NCBI RefSeq assembly: GCF_030064895.1
Contig: NZ_JASJEB010000123.1
Coordinates: forward strand, 1-46,832
DNA: 46,832 nt
Direction: 5' to 3'
Source: Crocosphaera sp.
Lineage (GTDB): Bacteria > Cyanobacteriota > Cyanobacteriia > Cyanobacteriales > Microcystaceae
The notes under the pieces are model-generated. The model saw nothing but the letters and a program-made list of their open reading frames with translations, was not told the DNA's origin and made no database searches. The position numbers and the translations under genes are program-made. Within the stretch, counting starts at the first letter, position 1. Each line of letters starts with the position of its first letter. Positions 35,977 through 43,723 of this stretch are shown here, piece by piece.

Positions 35977-35991
35977 CCCGCCTTTGGCGGG
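35977..35991 (-). promoter_or_regulatory. GC hairpin downstream of VR1
   Basis: CCCGCC-TTT-GGCGGG forms a perfect 6-bp stem, 70 bases after VR1 on the minus strand. A matching hairpin follows VR2 at the same distance. In known DGRs a hairpin or cruciform just after the VR promotes retrohoming. Confidence 0.6.
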
Positions 35992-36049
35992 AAAACAAAG
36001 GGAAAAGGAGAAAATAGGATAGAGGGCAAGAGAGGAAGAGGGTAAAGGG

Positions 36050-36961
36050 TCATTGAGTTCTCCCGAACACACATACTACACGAAAACCGAGATCGTTGTT
36101 GAGGTTGCCGCGCCTATAGTTGTAGTAGCGGATCGCAGAACGGCAGTTATTAGGATTGTAGAGCCAAGAACCGCCCCGCAACACGGAATATGAATCATTT
36201 TGCTTATTTTTAGCTAAATATGAGGCTTCATGTTCCATCCAAGCACTGCCATCGGTAGGCGCACCTTCATAATTATCATGCCAGTCGTCGGCACACCATT
36301 CCCAGACTAACCCGTGCATATCACTCAGGCCGAAAGCATTAGCCACATCAAAATAGCCGACTGGGGTGGTTTGTTCTCGATACTCTCCTTTGGGACCTTT
36401 TCCATAAGCTCCATATTTTTCGTTTGTACCATTATAGTTAGCCAATTTTGTTGTGATGGTATCTCCAAAATGAAACGGTGGATAGGTTTCTTCGGCAGAA
36501 AGGTCTAGGGGTTTTGTCACTCCACGACAAGCATATTCCCATTGAGCTTCACTAGGGAGTCTATAGTCCCTTCCTGTGAGCTTAGAGAGTCGTTGACAGA
36601 ATTCTACTGCTTCATACCAGTTAACTTGTTCAACCGGTCTAAGCCATCGATCTATACCTTCGTAAGGGTCTTTAAAACGAGAGGGATCTTCCTCTAAGTG
36701 GATGTTTACTTTTAAGTCTGTACGAAGAGCGATCACTTTCCATTGAGCTTGGGTGACAGGGTAACGTCCCATGAGAAAAGAGGAAAGGGTTACGTCATGT
36801 TGAGGTCTTTCATTATCACGACTACCTTCTTCATCTTCTGGTGCGCCCATTGTAAAGGTACCATCGGGGATTAAAGCCAGTTCAAGGGAAATATTATCAA
36901 TATAATCTCGATAAAAGCGAAGTGTTTGACGGGGACGTTTAATTATTAGTTTTTCAGCCAT
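36050..36961 (-). CDS. FGE-like DGR target protein 1
   Basis: 303 residues, nearly all one formylglycine-generating-enzyme-like (C-type-lectin fold) domain: ELALIPDGTFTMGAPEDE, FLMGRYPVTQAQWKVI, RPVEQVNWYEAVEFCQRLSK, LPSEAQWEYACRG, DMHGLVWEWCADDW, VLRGGSW. The last 40 residues are the variable repeat (36062-36179). Of the two C-terminal Cys used for copper in true FGE, only the second (NNCRSA) is present, so sulfatase maturation is not expected. The gene lies downstream of the TR in the DGR cassette and resembles the C-terminal domain of the 1053-aa protein. Confidence 0.9.
   Translation of the reverse strand: MAEKLIIKRPRQTLRFYRDYIDNISLELALIPDGTFTMGAPEDEEGSRDNERPQHDVTLSSFLMGRYPVTQAQWKVIALRTDLKVNIHLEEDPSRFKDPYEGIDRWLRPVEQVNWYEAVEFCQRLSKLTGRDYRLPSEAQWEYACRGVTKPLDLSAEETYPPFHFGDTITTKLANYNGTNEKYGAYGKGPKGEYREQTTPVGYFDVANAFGLSDMHGLVWEWCADDWHDNYEGAPTDGSAWMEHEASYLAKNKQNDSYSVLRGGSWLYNPNNCRSAIRYYNYRRGNLNNDLGFRVVCVFGRTQ
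36062..36179 (-). repeat. DGR variable repeat VR1
   Basis: 118 bases, matching the TR at 37136-37256 and VR2 at 39411-39528. Read on the coding strand it starts GCGGGGCGGTTCTTGG and ends at TGTGTGTTCGGG. Differences from the TR are mostly where the TR has A (for example AAC to CTC, AAC to TAC). It encodes the last, ligand-facing part of the FGE fold. Confidence 0.9.
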
Positions 36962-37135
36962 AGACTCATCTCAAAAAGACGAATGAGGGTCGGGAAACTC
37001 TTCGGTTTTACCCTACCAAGATCCCCCACCCAGTTTTATTTTTGGATACCGTTACCAGCATCACAGGAGTCGGCTGAACTCTTCGGCGCACTCTTGACAG
37101 ATTCCCACCTGCCAACTCTGACTATGAGGAGTTAT

Positions 37136-37256
37136 CCCGAACACACATACTACCCGAAAACCGTTATTGTTGTTACGATTCTCGCGCCCGTTGATGTTGT
37201 TGTTGCGGTACGCAGAACGGCAGTTATTAGGATTGTTGTTCCAAGAACCGCCCCGC
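37136..37256 (-). repeat. DGR template repeat (TR), drifted
   Basis: 121 bases, non-coding copy of the VR, packed with AAC/AAT codons in the sense of the target (the A-rich design of DGR templates). It is three bases longer than both VRs and differs from both at non-A positions (for example CGG where both VRs have CGT). It lies in the 480-base spacer 36962-37440, downstream of the broken RT and upstream of target 1. The rest of that spacer holds degraded repeats and no supported gene. Confidence 0.9.
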
Positions 37257-37365
37257 TTTTTGGAAGTCAGAAGTTTGAAGTTCCTCGCTCCGCTCCGGCT
37301 CTAGCGAACAGAAGTCAGAAGTGACTCACTACGTTCCGGCCTTGTTGCACAGAAGTAATAAATTC

Positions 37366-37439
37366 TTTTTGCCTTTTGCCTTTTGCCTTTTGCCTTCCCC
37401 TTCGGGGTCGCCTTCCCCTTCGGGGTCGCCTTCCCCTTC
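37366..37439. repeat. Heptamer array plus 18-bp tandem repeat
   Basis: TTTTT followed by four GCCTTTT-type heptamers (37366-37396) passes into 2.5 copies of an 18-base unit CCTTCCCCTTCGGGGTCG (to 37439). The same heptamers flank the IVP element, in both orientations. Confidence 0.75.
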
Positions 37440-37440
37440 T

Positions 37441-37680
37441 TCAATTCCTTGTAAAAACAAGGGAATTGAATATCTGTTTTCTTAATCGCCAGGTGTCACC
37501 ATGTTTCAAGTGAGCTTCCCAACTATTAAGCGATCGCTTGATATCTTGAATATCAATGTTACCTTGTGCATAGTTTTTTTGCAATTTTTTAAGCCGTTTT
37601 TTAGCACGGGTTAAGTTCTGGTTTCTAACTTTAATGTTGTTGGTAAAAATGCGAAATCCTAAAAAACTAGCCCCATGCGC
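37441..37680 (-). pseudogene. DGR reverse transcriptase, C-terminal fragment
   Basis: Reads HGASFLGFRIFTNNIKVRNQ, then a Lys/Leu helix and IDIQDIKRSLNSWEAHLKHG, DTWRLRKQIFNSLVFTRN. This is the thumb and C-terminal end of DGR-type RTs, which normally follows the YxDD palm directly. The 5' side is cut by the repeat arm of the IVP element. No start codon of its own belongs to it. A hairpin at 37442-37468 covers its last codons. Confidence 0.8.
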
Positions 37681-38176
37681 CCTTCGGGAAGGCAAAAGGC
37701 AAAAGGCAAAAGGCAAAAATTAATTCTTTAAGTTATCTTTTCTAGTCACAATTGATTTAGCAATTATTTTAATTAACTGTTCACATTCATTAAGAATACT
37801 AGAAACTTTTTCTTCAGGAATTAATTCAGATTTAATTAATAGTTTTAGCCAGTATCTTGTTTCCCTTGCTTCCTTTAAAGCTATTGATTGTTTACTTATA
37901 AAATCTTTTCCACTTTCAGCCGATTGTGATTCTTCTATATTAGCTCCGATTGAAGTCCCTGATCTAAACAATTGAGAAGCTAATAAACGTGGAGTCCCAG
38001 GCTGTTGATCTAAATAGTTACATAATCTAGTAATCCTAACAGCAAATTTAAAAGTTCGTTCAGTGATTGGGATATAATTACTCATTGAATTAAACTCAAG
38101 AATTCTAACACTATTATAACTATTTATAAAAACTTTTTGCCTTTTGCCTTTTGCCTTTTGCCTTTGCCCAAAGGGC
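37679..38176 (-). mobile_element. IVP-type element inside the RT gene
   Basis: About 498 bases bounded by inverted repeats of about 41-43 bases. Left arm 37679-37719: GCCCTTCGGGAAGGC then repeated AAAAGGC. Right arm 38134-38176: repeated GCCTTTT then GCCTTTGCCCAAAGGGC. The only gene inside is the IVP-like protein, whose stop touches the left arm. The element replaces the RT segment that would carry the GNLTSQ and YxDD motifs. Ribosomal intervening sequences have the same design (complementary ends plus one IVP gene). Confidence 0.7.
37720..38085 (-). CDS. IVP/S23-like four-helix bundle protein
   Basis: 121 residues, the family size. Four amphipathic helices: TFKFAVRITRLCNYLDQQ, LLASQLFRSGTSIGANIEES, AESGKDFISKQSIALKEARE with TRYWLKLLIK, and VSSILNECEQLIKIIAKSIV. 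The motif RSGTSIGANIEESQ is diagnostic of 23S intervening-sequence proteins. The family is a distant relative of DGR Avd, whose gene lies 800 bases away. It is the sole cargo of the inverted-repeat element inserted in the RT. Confidence 0.9.
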   Translation of the reverse strand: MSNYIPITERTFKFAVRITRLCNYLDQQPGTPRLLASQLFRSGTSIGANIEESQSAESGKDFISKQSIALKEARETRYWLKLLIKSELIPEEKVSSILNECEQLIKIIAKSIVTRKDNLKN

Positions 38177-38771
38177 GTGGTAAACCATGTCTGCGTTGAA
38201 TAGGGGTTAATAAATCATCTCCAGGAAAGTAATGGATAACTTGTTCTTGTTCATTACTGTTATCAATGATTTTATCAATTAACCAGAGGGTATCTTGACA
38301 TTTAATTTTTCGTCTGATTAATTGTTTAAGAATTTGATGGTCAATACTAGGGAAATATTTTCTAATATCACATTGTAAAACATAACGACTGGAACGGGCA
38401 AAATCAGTAAATCTTCTTAAGGCTTTATGGGTTCCATATCCTTCTCTATTTGCATAAGTATCACTAATAAAGGTTCGCTCGAAAATAGGGACAATAATAT
38501 TACATAAAGCATGGTGAACTACTCGATCTCGATAAGGTGCTGCGGAAATTAAGCGAGTTTTGATGTCTCTAAGGTGAAAAGTTCGATAACTTCCGGGTTG
38601 ATAAGTTTTATCTTTTAGTTCTTGCTGTATTTTTAAGAGTTCTGTTTCTAAATTATAGTTAAATTGTAAAACATTATGTTGAAACCGTTTCCCTTTCTGC
38701 GCTTTTCTGGCTGCCAGGTAAATATTATCAAAGTCAATAATCTGAGGATATAAGTTACCGTAACGTTTCAT
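38124..38771 (-). pseudogene. DGR reverse transcriptase, N-terminal fragment
   Basis: Starts at ATG 38771 ([16 protein letters not shown]); twelve upstream codons are leader. It has the early RT motifs: [48 protein letters not shown] and palm strand [18 protein letters not shown]. At [17 protein letters not shown] the next expected motif (IGNLTSQ) is lost, and the frame runs into repeat-coded Lys/Gly/Arg ([10 protein letters not shown]). The catalytic YxDD is absent, so this product cannot be an active polymerase. Confidence 0.9.
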
Positions 38772-38909
38772 GGTGATTATAGTTGATTTGCAAAAAATGA
38801 TACACAATTTACTTCTTTTATTATTAGCACAGTGAGCAATTGTGCTGAGGAAGGAAGTATGCTGACACGACCTTATCTAAAACTTGTTTGAAACGACTAT
38901 AATATAAAT

Positions 38910-39251
38910 TTATTCTTTTTGACGTTGTTTTTTAATCCATCCTCCTAATTCTACACCAATTGAATCAATTTGCTTACTGATATACTGATAACGTTTGAGA
39001 GCAATTAATTGAAAATCTAATAACAATCTGGTTTGATGCCTTAAGATATCTAGTTGAACGTTTAAGTTAATCAGATGGTTTAATTTTCGGTTAGAATATT
39101 TAGCTTTGATTAAACCTTCTAATAAATCATACAACTGATTAATGATTCTGTCCCCTACGGTAAATTTGTGAACTTTGGGGAATCGCTCGATAATAGGTAC
39201 ATAATACTTGATTAGATCATAGGTCTTTTGAATAATTGATAATTCTTTCAT
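38910..39251 (-). CDS. avd: Avd-like DGR accessory protein
   Basis: 113 residues, basic, four helices: SIIQKTYDLIKYYVPIIERF, FTVGDRIINQLYDLLEGLIK, LNLNVQLDILRHQTRLLLDF, YISKQIDSIGVELGGWIKKQ. KVHKFTVGDRI and the closing GGWIK are typical of Avd, which forms a pentameric barrel that binds TR RNA and the RT. The gene is intact and lies just upstream of the RT fragment in the usual target-avd-RT order. Confidence 0.85.
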   Translation of the reverse strand: MKELSIIQKTYDLIKYYVPIIERFPKVHKFTVGDRIINQLYDLLEGLIKAKYSNRKLNHLINLNVQLDILRHQTRLLLDFQLIALKRYQYISKQIDSIGVELGGWIKKQRQKE

Positions 39252-39328
39252 TTTTTAAGGGTAAGGTTAATAAGTTGAGGCATTCATCATTAATGTCAAC
39301 ATACCTTGATATTTAAAAAATATGGCGA

Positions 39329-39343
39329 TCCGCCGAAGGCGGA
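39329..39343 (-). promoter_or_regulatory. GC hairpin downstream of VR2
   Basis: TCCGCC-GAA-GGCGGA, a perfect 6-bp stem, 67 bases after VR2 on the minus strand. The ~60 bases between hairpin and VR (AAAGGAGAAAATAGGATAGA and beyond) are also shared with the VR1 side. Confidence 0.6.
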
Positions 39344-39398
39344 AAAAAGGGTAAAGGAGAAAATAGGATAGAGAGCAAGAGGGAAAGAGAGTAAAGGG

Positions 39399-42300
39399 TT
39401 AGAGAGTTCTCCCGAACACACATACTACACGAAAACCGTTATTGAGGTTGAGGTAGTCGCGCCTAAGGTCGTTGTCGCGGTACGCAGAACGGCAGTAATT
39501 AGGATTGCAGTACCAAGAACCGCCCCGCAGCACGGAATATGAATCATTATCGTCATTTTTGTTTAAATCTTCCATATTTTCGTCAGTCAAATTATCAGAT
39601 TCGTCGTCATCAATCCAAGCACTACCATCAGTGGGTGCATATCCATAATTATCATGCCAGTCGTCAGCACACCATTCCCAGACGTTCCCGTGCATATCGT
39701 ACAATCCAAAGGCATTGGCAGGGAATTGACCAACCGGGGTGGTTTCTTCTCTATAGTCACCCTTGGGTTCATCTGCATAAGTTTCAGAAGCATTATAATT
39801 GGCTAACTCTCCTGTGATGGTTTCTCCAAAGGAAAAAGGTTGACAATATTTACTGTTCCATTCTGAGATAGTTAACTGATGACTGATCACTGATGACTGA
39901 TCACTGATAATTGCCCGACAAGCGTATTCCCATTGAGCTTCAGAGGGTAGCTGATAATCCCTTCCTGTGAGCTTAGAGAGCCGTTGACAGAATTCTACGG
40001 CTTCGTACCAGTTAACTTGTTCAACAGGTCTAAGCCATCTTTCTATGGTTTCTTGGTCTTTTTGATAAGGGTCTTTGAAATTAGAGGGTTCTTCGTCTAA
40101 GTCGATATTAACTTTTAAATCTGTTCGAGAGGCGATCGCTTTCCATTGGCCTTGAGTAATGGGATATTTACCCATGAAGAAGGGGGAAAGAGTGACATTA
40201 TGTTGAGGCCGTTCATCGTCATATTCAGATTCACTTTCAGGGGAACCCATTGTAAAGGTGCCACCAGGGATAGCGACCATTTCGAGAATAACGTTATCCG
40301 TCAAGGTTTCGGTGAAGTAAGAGGCGGTATGAGTGGTGGTTTTGATGGTTTCACCACGACTGTTTACTGTGGGGGTTTGAAATGTCCATTGTTGTAATGG
40401 TTCTTCTTCTTCAGAAACAATGATGGCGGCTTTTGCTTCAAATTCAAAGGTTTCTAAGGAAGAAATTTCAAGAGTTGGAGGGTTTTGATATTGAGATTGT
40501 AAATGTTTTTGTAAAGTTTTTAGTTTATTTCGGGGAGAATCAACAAATAAGTTAGGGTTTTTAGCTTCAAATTTTCGATAAATTTTACTACTAAGACGAT
40601 GGGATAAAGTATGATAATGAATCTTTAAATTTTCCGCAGCTTTTTGGATGGAATTTAGCCTATCTAATTCTGGAAGCAAAGCCGTTAAAGATTCAGTCTC
40701 TCGTCTAGTTAGTTGATGGTGTTCAGCAATTGTTTCTAAGAAAACTATCCAGTCACTTTTCTGTATATGTTCAGGTAAAATATCATCCCATGTCATTTGT
40801 TGCCCAGAGGCTTTTAGTGTTTCGGCTAATTGTTGGAATTCGTCTCCCAATTGACTAAATACTTCAGCCGATATTAAAGCAAAGGCACGAATTAAAGAAC
40901 TGCCCTCTTTTTGTTTCAATTCTTGAGGATTTGTTAATAATAAAGCTTGAAAATCCCTGGTACTTAACCCAATTTTTTGAGCAATATAATCAGAGAGCTT
41001 GGCGATTACTTCAATAGCTCTTGTTTTCCCTAGTTCTTCAAGTAAAAGTTGTCTAATATTACTAATAAATTCAAATTCTAATTGATTAGTATTTACAAAA
41101 AAATTAAAAGGAGTTTTGGGTTGAAGAAGATTACTAAGGAGAACTTCGGCTATATCTGAAGGGGTTGAATAGGAAATTAATTCTTGTTGAATGAGACGAA
41201 TAACTGATAAATTTATGGGAACTGCTGATAATTTTTTCATCAGTTCCCAAGCATAATAAGAAGCTGTATTTTCAAAAATTTTAATAGCTTTTTCTGCCTG
41301 AGTTTCTGAAGATGGTATATCAGAGAATGGGGAATTATTACTATTACCATTAGGCTCAATTTCAAGTAATCTTCCAGCACAAAAAGCATCATAATTACCA
41401 TCAATTACTTGAGACCAAGCTGCGGTTGAATGAGGCGTTAAAGATAAAATAGGTAAAGAAAAATAATTAGATTCAATTTCTTGTTTAATATATTGATTAA
41501 AAGTATTTTTTACTTCTTTTTCTTCATATTCCATCTCTAATTTTATGGAGAGTAAATCAGGAAGGTTTCTCATTTTCCACTGTTTGGGTGGACGGCGGGG
41601 ATATTCATTTTGTAATTGAACTCGCCATCCTTGACTTAAGGCGGTTCTGTGCCATAATTTTTCTGGAAAAGGTGAAAGCAGGGTGACAATTTGTTTAGTA
41701 CCCCATTCTTTTAAGACTTTATTGTAACGACCTTCATACCATGCAGGGGAGGTACAATCACTAAAAAAGAGGATCAATCTTTCCCCTCTGGGATGATTTA
41801 AGTCTTTAGGAGATAAAGTCTGAACTTGACTAAAAAAAGGATTAATTTTAACTTTATTAACTGTTTCTTCCCATCCCATTCGATATAATTTTACGTCCCT
41901 AAATGCACCTAATCGTTCTAACCAATCCCTGACTTCACTAGCCATGTCTTTCCAGATTACCATTGAAGAACATTCTTCAATAATTAAAATGGCATCAAGA
42001 GCGCGAACTTTTTGGTGTTTATAGTTAGGAATAATAGTTAATTTTCTTTGTTTATTTGCTTTTTTAATTCCTAAACTATACTCTGATGTATCATTAATAG
42101 TACGTCTAATATCGAGTTCTTTTCGTGTTATATCCTCAATTTTTTTGATAAGTGGTTTTGCTAGTCTTCCTAACAATAATGTATTTCGTAAAAAAGCCGT
42201 ATCAGGGGGAGAAATAGGTAAGCCTTTTATTTCATCCTTATATTCATCTTTATTTTGATTGGTTTCTTCTGAGTTATTTTCGGTTTCTTCTTGAGAATTT

Positions 42301-42560
42301 GCTGAAAGAGTAAGGGGTAAACTAGAAGGCAAAACAGTTGAAGATAATTGTTCAGGAATGGTGTTGGGAGTAAGGATTTTAGACTTTTCTTTTCGATTTC
42401 CATCAGACTCATCTTTTATATCAGTTCCTATGGGCTGTTTTTGATACCATAACCAAAGACTTTCTGCTATTTGATAACTATCTAAATCATATTTTTCTGC
42501 TTGGAAAGCAGTGATGATTTTTCCTAAATTTTCTAACGGTTTTGATGATGGTGATGTCAT
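39399..42560 (-). CDS. vWA-FGE fusion, DGR target of the ternary system
   Basis: 1053 residues. After an acidic, low-complexity N-terminus, residues ~180-340 are a SAV_2336-type vWA domain: ALDAILIIEECSSM at 187-200 (MIDAS-like site, first Asp replaced by Glu), LERLGAFRDVKLYRMGWEE, GERLILFFSDCTSPAWYEGR, FPEKLWHRTALSQGWRVQLQ. A helical region of ~400 residues follows. The last ~280 residues are an FGE-like domain (VAIPGGTFTMGSPESES, PVEQVNWYEAVEFCQRLS, DMHGNVWEWCADDW, VLRGGSWYCNPNYC), ending in VR2. It lies downstream of MoxR and VMAP on the same strand, as in the described ternary conflict systems, where the FGE part is the diversified sensor. Confidence 0.85.
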   Translation of the reverse strand: MTSPSSKPLENLGKIITAFQAEKYDLDSYQIAESLWLWYQKQPIGTDIKDESDGNRKEKSKILTPNTIPEQLSSTVLPSSLPLTLSANSQEETENNSEETNQNKDEYKDEIKGLPISPPDTAFLRNTLLLGRLAKPLIKKIEDITRKELDIRRTINDTSEYSLGIKKANKQRKLTIIPNYKHQKVRALDAILIIEECSSMVIWKDMASEVRDWLERLGAFRDVKLYRMGWEETVNKVKINPFFSQVQTLSPKDLNHPRGERLILFFSDCTSPAWYEGRYNKVLKEWGTKQIVTLLSPFPEKLWHRTALSQGWRVQLQNEYPRRPPKQWKMRNLPDLLSIKLEMEYEEKEVKNTFNQYIKQEIESNYFSLPILSLTPHSTAAWSQVIDGNYDAFCAGRLLEIEPNGNSNNSPFSDIPSSETQAEKAIKIFENTASYYAWELMKKLSAVPINLSVIRLIQQELISYSTPSDIAEVLLSNLLQPKTPFNFFVNTNQLEFEFISNIRQLLLEELGKTRAIEVIAKLSDYIAQKIGLSTRDFQALLLTNPQELKQKEGSSLIRAFALISAEVFSQLGDEFQQLAETLKASGQQMTWDDILPEHIQKSDWIVFLETIAEHHQLTRRETESLTALLPELDRLNSIQKAAENLKIHYHTLSHRLSSKIYRKFEAKNPNLFVDSPRNKLKTLQKHLQSQYQNPPTLEISSLETFEFEAKAAIIVSEEEEPLQQWTFQTPTVNSRGETIKTTTHTASYFTETLTDNVILEMVAIPGGTFTMGSPESESEYDDERPQHNVTLSPFFMGKYPITQGQWKAIASRTDLKVNIDLDEEPSNFKDPYQKDQETIERWLRPVEQVNWYEAVEFCQRLSKLTGRDYQLPSEAQWEYACRAIISDQSSVISHQLTISEWNSKYCQPFSFGETITGELANYNASETYADEPKGDYREETTPVGQFPANAFGLYDMHGNVWEWCADDWHDNYGYAPTDGSAWIDDDESDNLTDENMEDLNKNDDNDSYSVLRGGSWYCNPNYCRSAYRDNDLRRDYLNLNNGFRVVCVFGRTL
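39411..39528 (-). repeat. DGR variable repeat VR2
   Basis: 118 bases, homologous to TR and VR1. VR1 and VR2 differ at 18 positions, of which about 15 are A in the TR. One changed codon, TGC at 39507-39509, restores a Cys five residues before the constant CRSA Cys. Confidence 0.9.
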
Positions 42561-42683
42561 AAATTCACCTTTATCCAGAGGTGCATATCCTAGTTACAAT
42601 AACAAACTTCTGCGCGATAGCGCGCCCTAGGTTGTAAGGAACTTCTGTTCGCTAGAGCCGGAACAACGTTTACGGAACTTAAT

Positions 42684-43694
42684 TTAAAAGTCCCCAGTTT
42701 CGGTTAATGGTGTAAATAAAAGATTCATCAAGCGTTCTTTTTCTTGTTTAGTTGGTTTTCTTTGTTCTCCTGATAACATAAAAACAGCGTTTAATAGTTG
42801 ATCGGTGGCTAATTCTTTTTTATCATCATCTCGTAATTCTAAAAATTTAGCAATTAAAGTTTCAATGTCTTTATGTAACTTCTTTTTGGGATCTAATTGA
42901 AAGTGAGACTGTATGATTTTTGTTAATTGTGTCCTTTCAGGTTGTTTCATAGTTAAGGACAAACACCTACGCTTAAAAGGAATAGGAAAATCTCGTTCTG
43001 CATTACTGGTCATAATAACAATAGGAAATTGACGACAAATAATTTCACCTCTAGGAACTTGCTTCCAATCTCCATCATGGGTTTGAACTTCAACTATCTC
43101 CTGGATTCTGTTTTTTTCTTCCTGATTTTTGTTTTTTTTATTTTTCACTAATCTAGATAATTCAGGAATCTCAAACTTTCCTTCCTCAAATAAATTTAAC
43201 AAATCATTGGGTAAATCCATATCACTTTTATCGATTTCATCAATTAATAAGACACGAGGTTTATCACTAGGATACATAGCGGTTCCTAATGCACCTAAAC
43301 GAATATAATGACCAATATCGGGCTGAGCATTTTCTAGTTGAGCATCTTGTAAACGAGCGATCGCATCATAGTAATAGAGTCCGTCTTGTAGGGTAGTACG
43401 GGTATTAATCGGCCAGACTAATACTTCTTCTAACTCCAATTCATAGGCGATGGCATAAGCAAGGGAAGTTTTCCCTGTCCCGGGTTTTCCGGTAAGAAGA
43501 ATAGGACGACGTAAATGTATGGCAGCGTTGACGGTTTCAATCACGTTATCATCAGTAATAACAAAGGATGTTCCTTTTTCATTACTCTGTTGTTGTTGAT
43601 GATTAGAAAAGCGTCGCCAAGGAGGGGTATCTGGCCATTCAGGTACCGAATGGGGTTTAGTTTTATTACCGTGAAAAATTTTCCATGAACACAT
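42684..43694 (-). CDS. MoxR-type AAA+ ATPase of the ternary system
   Basis: 336 residues from ATG 43694 (MCSWKIFHGN). After PEWPDTPPWRRF, a segment typical of these ATPases, come Walker A LLTGKPGTGKTSLAYAIA, Walker B RVLLIDEIDKSDMDLPNDLL, sensor 1 VIMTSNAERDFPIPFKRRCL and Arg finger region. A Lys-rich insertion (VKNKKNKNQEEKNRIQEI) lies between. It would power remodelling of a partner bound by the vWA protein. It lies 14-30 bases from the VMAP gene. Confidence 0.85.
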   Translation of the reverse strand: MCSWKIFHGNKTKPHSVPEWPDTPPWRRFSNHQQQQSNEKGTSFVITDDNVIETVNAAIHLRRPILLTGKPGTGKTSLAYAIAYELELEEVLVWPINTRTTLQDGLYYYDAIARLQDAQLENAQPDIGHYIRLGALGTAMYPSDKPRVLLIDEIDKSDMDLPNDLLNLFEEGKFEIPELSRLVKNKKNKNQEEKNRIQEIVEVQTHDGDWKQVPRGEIICRQFPIVIMTSNAERDFPIPFKRRCLSLTMKQPERTQLTKIIQSHFQLDPKKKLHKDIETLIAKFLELRDDDKKELATDQLLNAVFMLSGEQRKPTKQEKERLMNLLFTPLTETGDF

Positions 43695-43723
43695 AAAGAT
43701 TACTCTCAATAAAGAATTAAGTA

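Noticed and set aside
36050-36961. True sulfatase-maturing FGE
   Set aside because: The first active-site Cys is Tyr in VR1, and the gene is a DGR target, so a binding role is more likely.
37366-38168. GCCTTTT arrays as a CRISPR or phase-variable coding tract
   Set aside because: Heptamers are short, have no spacers, and lie at element ends rather than in an intact gene.
39539-39817. 92-codon plus-strand and 68-codon minus-strand frames in the FGE domain
   Set aside because: They are alternative frames of the conserved FGE coding sequence.
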